A stretch of DNA of 64,000 nucleotides from Bacillus sp. UNC438CL73TsuS30. GTDB lineage: Bacteria; Bacillota; Bacilli; Bacillales; Cytobacillaceae. The stretch spans positions 73,383 to 137,382 of the forward strand of contig NZ_KI535296.1 in assembly GCF_000482325.1 (NCBI RefSeq), written 5' to 3'. Both the position numbers and the translations under genes were made by a program. The notes under the pieces are model-generated. The model made no database searches. It was not told the DNA's origin and was given only the letters and a program-made list of their open reading frames with translations. Below, one piece after another: positions 41,178-49,817 of the stretch. The first letter of the stretch is position 1. Each line of letters opens with the position of its first letter.

Positions 41178-42059
41178 ATGAAAGTCAGAATTGGTACAGC
41201 GCCAGATTCTTGGGGAGTATGGTTTCCGGAAAATGAAAAACAGACACCTTGGGAAAGATGTATGGACGAAATGGCTGAAGCAGGATATGCAGGAATTGAA
41301 CTTGGTCCTTGGGGATACCTTCCAAATGATTACGATAGATTAAAAGAAGAACTTGAAAAAAGAAATTTAGAGTTAACTGCAACAACCCTTGTGGGAGATC
41401 TTACATCCGACAGTAGAACAGAGGAATTGATTGCTTTACTGGATGAGATGGCACCGCTTCAATTACGATTTGAAAATGCAAAGTATGTAGTTTTGATTGA
41501 TGATTGCTACACCGATCTTTTTTCCGGTGAATTGGTAAGACCGCAATTCTTAAATGGTCAGGAATGGGACAAGTTTTTAAGCAATATTACCAAAATTCGC
41601 GACCATGCGAAATTAAATTATGGTTTGGATGTCGTGTTTCACCCTCATGCCCAAAGCCATATTGAAACAGAAGAGCAAATTGAAAGACTCTTAAATGATA
41701 CGGATATTAATCTCTGCCTGGACACAGGGCATCATGCGTATGCGGACGGGGACCCAGTTGCCTTTATGAAAAAACACTATAAACGAATTCCTTATCTTCA
41801 CTTGAAAAGCTGTGACCTACAAGTCAGAGAAAAGATGCAAGAAGAAGGCTGGTCCTTTGCGAAAGCTGTGAGTGAGGATATCATGTGCGAGCCTGAGCTT
41901 GGTGTGGTGGATATGAAAGCTTTCGTTAAAGTTTTAGAAGATATTGACTTTTCCGGTTGGGCGATCGTTGAACAGGATATGTATCCTGCTCCTTTAGAGA
42001 AGCCATTCCCAATTGCCAAAAGAACGAGAGAATACTTAAAAACAATTGAATTGGGCTGA
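41178..42059 (+). CDS. Sugar phosphate isomerase/epimerase-type TIM barrel, inosose dehydratase-like
   Basis: A 293-residue xylose-isomerase-like TIM barrel. TAPDSWGVWFPENEKQTPW near the N-terminus and AGYAGIELGPWGYLPND resemble IolE/IolI-type enzymes of inositol pathways. Metal-site residues are in LDVVFHPHAQSHIETEEQIE (about 152), NLCLDTGHHAYADGDPVAFM (about 178) and IPYLHLKSCDL (about 205), with a final IVEQDMYP. The ATG follows AGAGGAGAG, 16 bp after the dehydrogenase gene. It likely acts on the keto-inositol made by that dehydrogenase, as dehydratase or isomerase. Confidence 0.82.
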   Translation: MKVRIGTAPDSWGVWFPENEKQTPWERCMDEMAEAGYAGIELGPWGYLPNDYDRLKEELEKRNLELTATTLVGDLTSDSRTEELIALLDEMAPLQLRFENAKYVVLIDDCYTDLFSGELVRPQFLNGQEWDKFLSNITKIRDHAKLNYGLDVVFHPHAQSHIETEEQIERLLNDTDINLCLDTGHHAYADGDPVAFMKKHYKRIPYLHLKSCDLQVREKMQEEGWSFAKAVSEDIMCEPELGVVDMKAFVKVLEDIDFSGWAIVEQDMYPAPLEKPFPIAKRTREYLKTIELG

Positions 42060-42063
42060 TGCT

Positions 42064-42088
42064 AGAGGGCCTGATTGACAGGTCCTCT
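42064..42088 (+). promoter_or_regulatory. Intercistronic hairpin before the binding-protein gene
   Basis: AGAGG-CCTG pairs with CAGG-CCTCT with no T-tail. It separates the two enzyme genes from the ABC genes by a 228-bp spacer, and may set relative mRNA levels. Confidence 0.45.
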
Positions 42089-42287
42089 ATAATCTAAATT
42101 TAAATAATCGTTTTTTTACGCCTATTAAATTCATAATATTATAAATTTTTTGTGCAATACTACTAAGTTTTATCATAGTTAAATAGTCCTCAAAGAAATA
42201 CATTATGTTCCTCATTATTTCCAATTAAGCTATCAATAATTAAGAAAATAAAGTTTTGTGAAAAACATAATATTAGGGGGAAGAAAC

Positions 42288-43280
42288 ATGAAAAAGTATA
42301 TGAAAGCAATGATTCCGGTTCTTTTATTTGGTGCTTTAGCATCTGGATGCGGAAGTACAACGAACGGATCTGCATCATCGAACCAAAAGGATTCAGCTAC
42401 TTCATCTTCACAAGGAAAACCAAAAGTGGGGGTTGTTTTCAAAGCACTAAATGATGAGTATTGGAAAATTATGCAGGCTGGTGCAGAAGCCGCTGGGAAA
42501 AAATACGGTGTTGATGTTGAAGTAGCCGGCCCAGCCGATGAGACACAAGTCATTCAGCAGGTATCGATGATAGAAGATGACATTACCAAAAAAGTAAGCG
42601 CTTTAGCAGTCGCCCCTAGTCAACCTGCGACCGTATTGCCGGCTTTTCAAAAAGCAAAACAAGCAAATATCCCTCTTGTTCTCATCGATTCAGATGCTAG
42701 TTTTCCAGACAAGGTTTCCTTTGTAGGAACGGGGAATTTCGAGGCGGGGAAGCAAGCAGGAAAATTCATTGCCAGCAAACTTCAAAAGGGGGATAAAGTG
42801 GCGATTATTCGTGGATCTCTAGGGGATAACACCCATGACGAGCGAACAAACGGAGCTGAGGAAGCTTTGAAAGCAGCTGGTATAAATATTGCTTCGGTGC
42901 AGCCCGCAGATAGTGACCGGAATAAAGCACTTTCCGTAATGGAAAATATTTTACAAACGCAGCCTGATATAAAAGCGGTATATGGTACAAGTGATGAAAT
43001 GGCACTAGGTGCTTTACGCGCGTTAAAATCCGAACATTCAAAAGCATTTGTGGTTGGATTTAATGGTTCCTCCAATGCCTTGGATTCGATTAAAGCTGGG
43101 GACATGACAGCCTCAATTGCTCAGGACCCTTATAAGATTGGTTACTTAGGGGTAGAAGCAGCGGTTAAAGCAATGAAAAAGGAAGCAGTTGATAAACGAA
43201 TCGATTCCGGAACAAAGGTAATAACCAAAGATAATGTTGTAGAATTTGAAAATAACTTAAAACAAATTCTTGGCAAATAA
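42288..43280 (+). CDS. Sugar ABC transporter substrate-binding lipoprotein (SBP1)
   Basis: A 330-residue RbsB-type (cluster B) binding protein. The signal peptide MKKYMKAMIPVLLFGALASG ends in a lipobox (LASGC, Cys about residue 21), so it is anchored outside the membrane. KVGVVFKALNDEYWKIMQAG (about 45), APSQPATVLPAF and ALGALRALKSEHSKAFVVGF are typical of the Peripla_BP_4 fold. The ATG at 42288 follows AGGGGGAAG. It is followed by its ATPase and permease. It is strongly alike to SBP3 at 55561 (shared SFVGTGNF, QPADSDR, AQDPYKIGYL), so the two probably bind the same or related ligands. Confidence 0.9.
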   Translation: MKKYMKAMIPVLLFGALASGCGSTTNGSASSNQKDSATSSSQGKPKVGVVFKALNDEYWKIMQAGAEAAGKKYGVDVEVAGPADETQVIQQVSMIEDDITKKVSALAVAPSQPATVLPAFQKAKQANIPLVLIDSDASFPDKVSFVGTGNFEAGKQAGKFIASKLQKGDKVAIIRGSLGDNTHDERTNGAEEALKAAGINIASVQPADSDRNKALSVMENILQTQPDIKAVYGTSDEMALGALRALKSEHSKAFVVGFNGSSNALDSIKAGDMTASIAQDPYKIGYLGVEAAVKAMKKEAVDKRIDSGTKVITKDNVVEFENNLKQILGK

Positions 43281-43450
43281 TAGAAGGTAGGTTGCAAATG
43301 AAGCCGATGGTGTCATGAGTGAAATGGATAATAAAAATATTCATCGACAAGCATGCACCCGCTTCATCTAGTGATTTACAATAAGTAGCTTAACATATTA
43401 AAACAATCAGCGCGAAGTTATTAAATTCAAAAATTACGAGGGGGATGTGA

Positions 43451-44953
43451 ATGCAAAAACATAATAGTTTATTGGAGCTTAAGGGTATCAGCAAAGGTTT
43501 TTCGGGCATTCCAGTCCTTAAAAATATCAATCTTGACATTCAACCTGGGGAAGTCCATATACTTTTGGGTGAAAACGGTGCTGGAAAATCAACCTTAATC
43601 AAAATCATGACGGGGGCCTACTCGAAAGATGTAGGGGAAATATACTGGGAGGGAAAAAAGGTAGAAATAAACGGGCCCTCCGATGCGATGGACCTGGGAA
43701 TTGCAACGATATATCAGGAGTTGAACTTAATTCCTGAACTAACGGTATATGAAAACATGTTTCTCGGACGGGAATTAAAAACAGGTGCCAAGCTTCCTTT
43801 TTTAAATCATAAAGAAATGAGAAAGAAAGCCGTAAAATATTTAAGGGTATTGGGTCAAGATATATCACCAGATGTAAAGGTCTCCTCCTTAGGTATCGGC
43901 CAGCAGCAATTAGTTGAAATAGCAAAAGCGCTGACCATTGATGCCAAATTGATTATTATGGATGAGCCCACGTCCAGTCTTAGTGCATCGGAAGCAGAAC
44001 AGTTGTTAAGAACCGTAGAGGAATTGCGAAAACAAGGGATTGCGATTGTTTACATATCACATAAATTAGAGGAACTTAAGCGAATAGGGGATCGAATAAC
44101 CATTTTGCGGGATGGTACCAAGATTGAGACGCTGCCGGTAAAAGAGACCAGCACAGAAAAAATGATTCAATTGATGGTGGGAAGAACACTAGAAGATAAA
44201 TACCCGAAAGAAACCTTTCAATTGGGAAAAGAAGCTTTGCATGTAGAAAATCTTTATTTGAAAGGATCTGGCGCAGGGATCAGCTTTACAGCCTATCAGG
44301 GTCAAATCTTAGGGATATCTGGATTAGTTGGAGCAGGTCGAACGGAATTGGCAAGGGGGGTTTTTGGAGTTGATCCAATCCAATCAGGAAAGGTCTATGT
44401 CTTTGGACAAGAAGTGAAAATTAAATCACCAAAAGATGCTATTCAGGCAGGCCTGGCTTTTATTACCGAAGATCGTAAAGGCGAGGGATTGATTTTAGAT
44501 CAAACCTTGAATTTCAATATGACGATTGCCAGCCTGAAAAAATTTAAAAAGGGTGTTTTTATCCAGCAAGATCAATTGAAAAAAGCCTCGTCCGATTACA
44601 TTCGAGAGTTAAAAGTTCGCCCTAATGACATAGAGAAACTTGCAAGAAAACTAAGCGGCGGAAACCAACAAAAAGTGGTTATTGCAAAATGGCTTTCGAC
44701 AGAGGCAAAGGTGTTTATTTTTGATGAACCTACCCGAGGCATTGATGTTGGTGCGAAAGTAGAAGTGTATCGATTGATCAATTCGTTAGTGAAAAATGGA
44801 TCGGTTGTTATCATTATTTCTTCCGAATTACCCGAGATTTTAGGAATTTGTGATCGGATTCTAGTTATGAGTGAAGGAAAAATCACGGCCGATTTCCTAA
44901 GGGAAGATGCTAATCAAGAGAGAATCATGAAAGCCGCTACAGGAGGGATATAA
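43451..44953 (+). CDS. Sugar ABC transporter ATPase, RbsA-type (tandem NBD)
   Basis: A 500-residue protein with two ABC domains. First domain: Walker A GENGAGKSTLIKI (about residue 38), signature LGIGQQQLVEIAK, Walker B LIIMDEPTSSLS. Second domain: degenerate Walker A GLVGAGRTELARG (about 296), signature LSGGNQQKVVIAKWL (about 400), Walker B VFIFDEPTRGIDVGAKVEVY. This layout and the GRTE Walker A variant define RbsA/XylG/MglA carbohydrate ATPases. It follows SBP1 by 170 bp and precedes the permease by 1 bp. Confidence 0.93.
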   Translation: MQKHNSLLELKGISKGFSGIPVLKNINLDIQPGEVHILLGENGAGKSTLIKIMTGAYSKDVGEIYWEGKKVEINGPSDAMDLGIATIYQELNLIPELTVYENMFLGRELKTGAKLPFLNHKEMRKKAVKYLRVLGQDISPDVKVSSLGIGQQQLVEIAKALTIDAKLIIMDEPTSSLSASEAEQLLRTVEELRKQGIAIVYISHKLEELKRIGDRITILRDGTKIETLPVKETSTEKMIQLMVGRTLEDKYPKETFQLGKEALHVENLYLKGSGAGISFTAYQGQILGISGLVGAGRTELARGVFGVDPIQSGKVYVFGQEVKIKSPKDAIQAGLAFITEDRKGEGLILDQTLNFNMTIASLKKFKKGVFIQQDQLKKASSDYIRELKVRPNDIEKLARKLSGGNQQKVVIAKWLSTEAKVFIFDEPTRGIDVGAKVEVYRLINSLVKNGSVVIIISSELPEILGICDRILVMSEGKITADFLREDANQERIMKAATGGI

Positions 44954-44954
44954 G

Positions 44955-45941
44955 ATGTCGGAAATAATAGTGGAGAAAAAATCGGTTGCAAGCAAATTAC
45001 CGAAGAGTCTTCTAAGTAAATTTGGAGCTTTGATTGGTTTAATCTTGTTAATTCTTATCCTTACATTATTGAACAGCCAATTCCTAACAATTAATAATAT
45101 CATGAATATTGCAAGTCAATCTTCCATTAATGCTTTATTGGGTGTCGGGATGCTCTTGCCGATTTTAACAGCAGGAATTGATCTGTCTGTGGGATCTATA
45201 TTAGCGATTTCCATTATGGTTATGGGTGTGGCGGTCGTAAATGGACAGATGAATCCCTTCTTCGGCATTCTTATTTGTTTGGGAGTCGGTGCCTTCGTAG
45301 GATGGTTAAACGGAATTATTTTAACGAAACTTCGTCTTCCCCACCCATTTATCTCTACACTCGGAACGATGAATGTTGCCCGCGGGATCGCGCTCATTAT
45401 CACAGGAGCAGCACCGATTGCAGGGTTTCCCTTAGTGATTCAATTTGTTGGGAGCGAGACTCTTGGTCCGCTTCCCGTTAGCTTCATACTCGTTCTTCTG
45501 ACTTATGTTGCCTTTCACTTCTTTTTAACCAGAACAGCAACAGGCCGTTATATTTATGCCATCGGCGGAAATAAGGAAGCAGCCCGTCTTTCTGGCATCA
45601 ATGTCAATAAAATTCTGGTAATCGTTTATACATTAAGTGGTTTAATGTCCGGTTTAGCAGGTTTGGTCATGGTTGGACGTGTCAATTCTGCGTTTCCGCT
45701 GGCAGGATTAGGGTATGAATTAGATGCAATCGCTGCAGTTATTATCGGTGGGGCAAGCTTTTTCGGCGGCGTTGGGAATGTGTGGGGAACACTCATTGGT
45801 GCTATGATTATTGCAGTATTAAGAAACGGGTTGAATCTATTAAATGTATCTTCAGACCTACAAATGGCCATTATCGGGCTAGTCATTATTGCTGCTGTTT
45901 ATGTAGATGTCCTTCGTCAACGTTCAGCAAAGAATAAATAA
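44955..45941 (+). CDS. Sugar ABC transporter permease, RbsC-type
   Basis: A 328-residue membrane protein with 8-10 hydrophobic segments and the RbsC-family signatures LTAGIDLSVGSILAISIMVM (about residue 68), TLGTMNVARGIALIITGAAP (about 135), TGRYIYAIGGNKEAARLSGI (about 197) and GGASFFGGVGNVWGTLIGA (about 270). It would dimerise with the RbsA-type ATPase encoded just upstream. The stop is followed within 1 bp by a possible start of the HTH-less LacI gene. Confidence 0.93.
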   Translation: MSEIIVEKKSVASKLPKSLLSKFGALIGLILLILILTLLNSQFLTINNIMNIASQSSINALLGVGMLLPILTAGIDLSVGSILAISIMVMGVAVVNGQMNPFFGILICLGVGAFVGWLNGIILTKLRLPHPFISTLGTMNVARGIALIITGAAPIAGFPLVIQFVGSETLGPLPVSFILVLLTYVAFHFFLTRTATGRYIYAIGGNKEAARLSGINVNKILVIVYTLSGLMSGLAGLVMVGRVNSAFPLAGLGYELDAIAAVIIGGASFFGGVGNVWGTLIGAMIIAVLRNGLNLLNVSSDLQMAIIGLVIIAAVYVDVLRQRSAKNK

Positions 45942-45942
45942 A

Positions 45943-46887
45943 ATGAAAAGATTAGCGGATATGACAAGAAAAAAGGCTAAAGTAGTCTTTGATGAATTGA
46001 GTAGTAAAACCCCGCCTTTAAGCGTTCAGAAGATCAAGACCATAGGTATTCTTATTCCAAATATGGACAATCCGTTCTTTGTAGAAATCGCAAGAAATAT
46101 CCAACACAGTGGACATGAATTGGGTTATCGGGTAGTCATGTGTAGTACAGATAATGATTCAATAATGGAAATAGAATATTCCTCGCTATTAAAAAATAAT
46201 AGTATCGATGGATTGATTTTGGCAGGCGGGTTTGAGAATGATACTATTTTGAAGGAAATAGTAGATGAAGGATTGCCCATTGTTCTTATTTGCCAAGACA
46301 TACCTTCTTTGTTAGTAGATAGTGTAAGCGTGGATGACTTTTTAAGTGGTTATCAGGTTACGAATCATTTATTATCTATTGGTCATGAGAAAATTGCAGT
46401 TTTTGCGGAGAAAACACGGAGTAGTAAAGAACGGATACGTGGATATCGTAAGGCGTTGCAGGATGCTGGATTGGAATTTAATGAGAGTTTGGTTTTGGTT
46501 AGCGATTCTACGGTCAAAAGTGGTAAGCAACTTGCTAAACAAATACTTGGTCTGATAAAGCGGCCAACGGCTATTTTTGCTTGTAATGATTTATTAGCAG
46601 TTGGAATATTCCAAGGAGCACGGGAACGTGGGATTAAGGTTCCTGATGATTTATCGATTGTTGGGTTCGATAATACGCTCTTAGCAACTAGTGTTGACCC
46701 GCCTTTAACCTCTGTAAAACAACCAATCGAAAAAATGGGACGTGAAGTGATTAATTTATTAATTCGAAGAATAGAAGGAAAAGATGAATCGAAAAGGCGG
46801 ATTATCTTATTTCCTGAAATTATTTTCAGAAGTTCAACGAAGCCACCGATTACTAAGTCATCAGAAGGAACCAAGAAGTATATATGA
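45943..46887 (+). CDS. LacI/GalR-type sensor protein lacking the DNA-binding domain
   Basis: About 314 residues. The protein enters the LacI family after the helix-turn-helix: TRKKAKVVFDELSSKTPPLS equals the region after helix 3 (usually ETRKKVLEAIEEL...), followed by the full sensor domain (TIGILIPNMDNPFFVEIARN; SVSVDDFLSGYQVTNHLL; PTAIFACNDLLAVGIFQGAR; DLSIVGFDNTLLATSVDPPL). The DNA upstream is the permease 3' end, so no HTH can be encoded. There is no clear ribosome site before the ATG at 45943. It resembles LacI3 at 54243 most. It could be a decayed regulator or a non-DNA-binding partner. Confidence 0.8.
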   Translation: MKRLADMTRKKAKVVFDELSSKTPPLSVQKIKTIGILIPNMDNPFFVEIARNIQHSGHELGYRVVMCSTDNDSIMEIEYSSLLKNNSIDGLILAGGFENDTILKEIVDEGLPIVLICQDIPSLLVDSVSVDDFLSGYQVTNHLLSIGHEKIAVFAEKTRSSKERIRGYRKALQDAGLEFNESLVLVSDSTVKSGKQLAKQILGLIKRPTAIFACNDLLAVGIFQGARERGIKVPDDLSIVGFDNTLLATSVDPPLTSVKQPIEKMGREVINLLIRRIEGKDESKRRIILFPEIIFRSSTKPPITKSSEGTKKYI

Positions 46888-46913
46888 AAATATATACTTC
46901 TTGGTCTTTTTTT
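46870..46913 (+). terminator. Strong terminator overlapping the end of the HTH-less LacI gene
   Basis: ACCAAGAAGTATATAT and ATATATACTTCTTGGT form a perfect 16-bp stem with a 4-nt loop, then a T-run. The stop codon lies inside the stem. Confidence 0.92.
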
Positions 46914-46922
46914 ATTATATTA

Positions 46923-46952
46923 TTGATTTAAGGAAAACGCTTAACTTATACT
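46923..46952 (+). promoter_or_regulatory. Promoter with class A operator in the spacer
   Basis: TTGATT (46923-46928), 18-bp spacer and TATACT (46947-46952). AAGGAAAACGCTTAACTT (46930-46947) fills the spacer and matches the class A operators at 35610, 35749 and 48259. Confidence 0.65.
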
Positions 46953-47001
46953 TTAAATGAGATCTGCCAAATGTTACAAATGATGAAGAGGAGGAATCAT
47001 A

Positions 47002-47991
47002 ATGTCAAAAATCCGTTGGGGAATTATCAGTGCTGCCAATATTGCCTATGATCAGCTGGTACCAGCACTTCGACGTTCGGAGCGTGCTGTTGTAACGGCA
47101 GTCGCATCAAAAAGCAGAGGAAAAGCGGAACGGTTTGAGGTGCCTGTTATTTATGAAAGCTATGAGGAGCTCTTAAATGACTCATTGATTGATGCTGTGT
47201 ACATACCACTTCCAAATGCACTTCACGCGGAGTGGGCGGTAAAGGCTATGAATCTTGGAAAGCATGTCCTTCTCGAGAAACCCGCTGCCTTAACAGAGGC
47301 AGAAATGGCTGACATGAAAAAAGCAGCTGAACTAAATCATGTTGTATTTATGGAAGCATTCATGTATCAATTTCACAGGCAGCATAAACGGTTAAAAGAG
47401 ATTATTCAATCAGGTGTGATCGGGGAATTTCGCCATGTTAAAGCACATTTTTCTTGGATGCTTGATGATAATGGAGACATTCGCTTAAACCGGGAACTAG
47501 GCGGAGGGGCCATGCGTGATGTTGGGTGTTATGGCTTGCACGCAGTTACACAAATTGTCGGGTTTACCCCTAAGCAAATTTCCATGACTGGAAAAATCCA
47601 TCCGGAATTAGCAGTTGATACCACCTCCACTTGTGTAATGATTGATGAGCAAAATCGAACAGCAGAAGTTTCTGCCTCCATGGAGTTACCATTTATTAAC
47701 CGCTATGAAATTATTGGTCCCAAAGGGGCAGTTACTGTTGACTCTTCTTTTCGCCCTGATGTTTCGGATGACGGATTTGGAAAAATAACTGTTCGTGATG
47801 ATAATGGGAATGTCATTCTTTTTGAAAGATTCAAAGATGATCAATATTTAAACCAGGTGGAGCATTTTCATGACTGCATCATAGAAAATAAACAACCCAT
47901 ATACAATGCAGACCATTCGCAGGAAATGGCATGTTATTTGGAAAAAGCCTATGAATCCCTTCATCATAATTCTGTCTTAACAAAAGTTTAA
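47002..47991 (+). CDS. Gfo/Idh/MocA dehydrogenase, glucose-fructose oxidoreductase-like group
   Basis: A 329-residue dehydrogenase: WGIISAANIAYDQLVPALRR Rossmann start (residues 5-24), LLEKPAALTEAEM (catalytic Lys, about 94), and GGGAMRDVGCYGLHAVTQIV (about 168). The DVGCY motif replaces the Asp/His pair of inositol dehydrogenases and marks the glucose-fructose oxidoreductase / xylose dehydrogenase subgroup. The ATG follows GAGGAGG. It is monocistronic, with a class A operator in its promoter and a terminator after it, so it probably belongs to the regulon of LacI2. Confidence 0.86.
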   Translation: MSKIRWGIISAANIAYDQLVPALRRSERAVVTAVASKSRGKAERFEVPVIYESYEELLNDSLIDAVYIPLPNALHAEWAVKAMNLGKHVLLEKPAALTEAEMADMKKAAELNHVVFMEAFMYQFHRQHKRLKEIIQSGVIGEFRHVKAHFSWMLDDNGDIRLNRELGGGAMRDVGCYGLHAVTQIVGFTPKQISMTGKIHPELAVDTTSTCVMIDEQNRTAEVSASMELPFINRYEIIGPKGAVTVDSSFRPDVSDDGFGKITVRDDNGNVILFERFKDDQYLNQVEHFHDCIIENKQPIYNADHSQEMACYLEKAYESLHHNSVLTKV

Positions 47992-48021
47992 TTGAATCAA
48001 CAGGCAAATTTCGCTAAGCTA

Positions 48022-48052
48022 AAAAAAGAGCACACAATGAGTGCTCTTTTTT
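48022..48052 (+). terminator. Terminator after the GFOR-like gene
   Basis: AAAAAGAGCAC and GTGCTCTTTTT form an 11-bp perfect stem, 7-nt loop, with T-run. Confidence 0.9.
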
Positions 48053-48221
48053 AATGGTATTAGTTAAAGGCTTTCCTTGCTAACATTAAAATTTCTAAGT
48101 GGAACTGATTGATATTTTATTGATTATGACTGAATTTGATTGGTTGTTATCGATATTGGTAGATTTTTAAGTTAAATTGGGAAATTTATTTAAAAAATTC
48201 TAGAAAATTTTTAAAAATTTG

Positions 48222-48276
48222 TTGAATTATTCGAGTTATCTGATTATAATTTAAATTATTAGGAAAACGCTTTCTC
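48222..48276 (+). promoter_or_regulatory. Promoter and class A operator of the second ABC operon
   Basis: TTGAAT (48222-48227), 17-bp spacer, TATAAT (48245-48250), then TTAGGAAAACGCTTTCTC (48259-48276) over the expected start of transcription. Confidence 0.72.
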
Positions 48277-48313
48277 AACTTTGGTTAAAAGACTACTAGA
48301 AAGGGGTCAGAAT

Positions 48314-49813
48314 ATGGGTGCAAGCCTCCTCGAAGTAAGAGGGATTAAAAAAAACTTTGATCAAAACCACGTTCTTAAAGGAATCGATTTAGATGTAAAA
48401 GTTGGTGAAGTTCATGTGCTGCTAGGGGAAAATGGGGCAGGAAAGTCAACGTTAATTAAAATTTTAACAGGTGCCTACCAAATGGATGCGGGTGAAATCT
48501 ATTGGGAAGGCAGTCGGGTTCACTTACATACACCTATTGATTCTATGAAATTAGGAATCGCCACCATTTATCAGGAACTAAATGTGATTCCCGAATTAAA
48601 GGTCTATGAAAATATCTTTCTGGGAAGAGAGGTAAAGCGCGGGGGGAAGATGTCCTTACTTGACCACAAAGCGATGCGGGAGGAAGCAAAGCGCTGTTTA
48701 GGAATGCTTGGCCAAAGTCCTGATCTCGCGGACCAACGGCTGGGGAATCTAGGGATTGGCCAGCAACAACTTGTGGAAATTGCAAAAGCGCTTGCTTTAG
48801 ATGCGAAGCTAATTATTATGGATGAACCTACATCCAGTTTAAGTGCTCAAGAGGTGGAGCAGTTATATCTATGTGTAGAACAGCTAAAAGAAAAAGGGAT
48901 TGCCATTGTGTTTATTTCGCACCGCCTTGAAGAAATAAGAGCGATGGGGGACCGGATTACAATCCTTCGGGATGGATTTAAAATTGACACCTTGCCGGTG
49001 AAAACGACTGAAACAGATTATTGGATTGAATTAATGGTAGGACGCTCGTTAGATGAGAAGTTCCCGAAGCAATCCTTTACTCTGGGTAAAGAAGGATTTC
49101 GAGTTGAGAACATGCTGGTGGAAGGAACGGAAGAGCCTGTTGAATTTTCAATAAGATACGGCGAAATTGTTGGAATTGCCGGACTTGTTGGAGCGGGCCG
49201 TACAGAACTTGCCCGAGCAATTTTCGGAGCAGACCCAAGTAAAAATGGCAAAATCTCGATTGATGGGAAAAAGGTCAAGATTAAATCGCCTCGCGATGCC
49301 ATTGATGCAGGAATCGCTTTTATTACAGAGGATCGAAAAAGTGAGGGTCTATTACTGGATATGCCGCTGGATTTTAATATTGCAATGGGAAGTATGAAGA
49401 ATTTTCGAAAGAAAACAAAGCTCCTTGATTTAAAGGGGATGCGTAATACAGCGGAAGATTTTATTAAAGAATTGAAAGTCCGCCCAGGTAATATCGATCT
49501 ACATGCCCGAAATCTAAGTGGAGGAAATCAGCAAAAGGTTGTCATTGCTAAATGGCTTTGTACACAAGCGAAAGTATTTATCTTCGATGAACCTACACGT
49601 GGAATTGACGTTGGTGCTAAAGTAGAGGTTTACCGATTAATGAATCAGTTGGTTGAAAACGGTGCCATTGTGCTGATGATTTCATCCGATTTACCGGAAA
49701 TTCTCGGTATGTGTGACAGGGTTCTGGTCATGAGCGAAGGAAAAATAACAGCTAATCTGCCAATTAAAGAAGCTACACAAGAACGAATAATGAAAGCGGC
49801 TACAGGAGGTTGA
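48314..49813 (+). CDS. Sugar ABC transporter ATPase, RbsA-type (second system)
   Basis: A 499-residue tandem ATPase, clearly paralogous to the one at 43451. First domain: GENGAGKSTLIKI, LGIGQQQLVEIAK, IIMDEPTSSLS. Second domain: GLVGAGRTELARAIFGADP, LSGGNQQKVVIAKWL, FIFDEPTRGIDVGAKVE. The ATG at 48314 follows AAGGGGTCAG; upstream in-frame codons lie within the operator leader. Gene order here is ATPase-permease-SBP-LacI, unlike the first system. Its permease follows by 4 bp. Confidence 0.93.
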   Translation: MGASLLEVRGIKKNFDQNHVLKGIDLDVKVGEVHVLLGENGAGKSTLIKILTGAYQMDAGEIYWEGSRVHLHTPIDSMKLGIATIYQELNVIPELKVYENIFLGREVKRGGKMSLLDHKAMREEAKRCLGMLGQSPDLADQRLGNLGIGQQQLVEIAKALALDAKLIIMDEPTSSLSAQEVEQLYLCVEQLKEKGIAIVFISHRLEEIRAMGDRITILRDGFKIDTLPVKTTETDYWIELMVGRSLDEKFPKQSFTLGKEGFRVENMLVEGTEEPVEFSIRYGEIVGIAGLVGAGRTELARAIFGADPSKNGKISIDGKKVKIKSPRDAIDAGIAFITEDRKSEGLLLDMPLDFNIAMGSMKNFRKKTKLLDLKGMRNTAEDFIKELKVRPGNIDLHARNLSGGNQQKVVIAKWLCTQAKVFIFDEPTRGIDVGAKVEVYRLMNQLVENGAIVLMISSDLPEILGMCDRVLVMSEGKITANLPIKEATQERIMKAATGG

Positions 49814-49817
49814 TAAA

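Noticed and set aside
43281..43450. Small gene between SBP1 and its ATPase
   Set aside because: Only very short frames (about 6 codons after the best ribosome-like site) were found.
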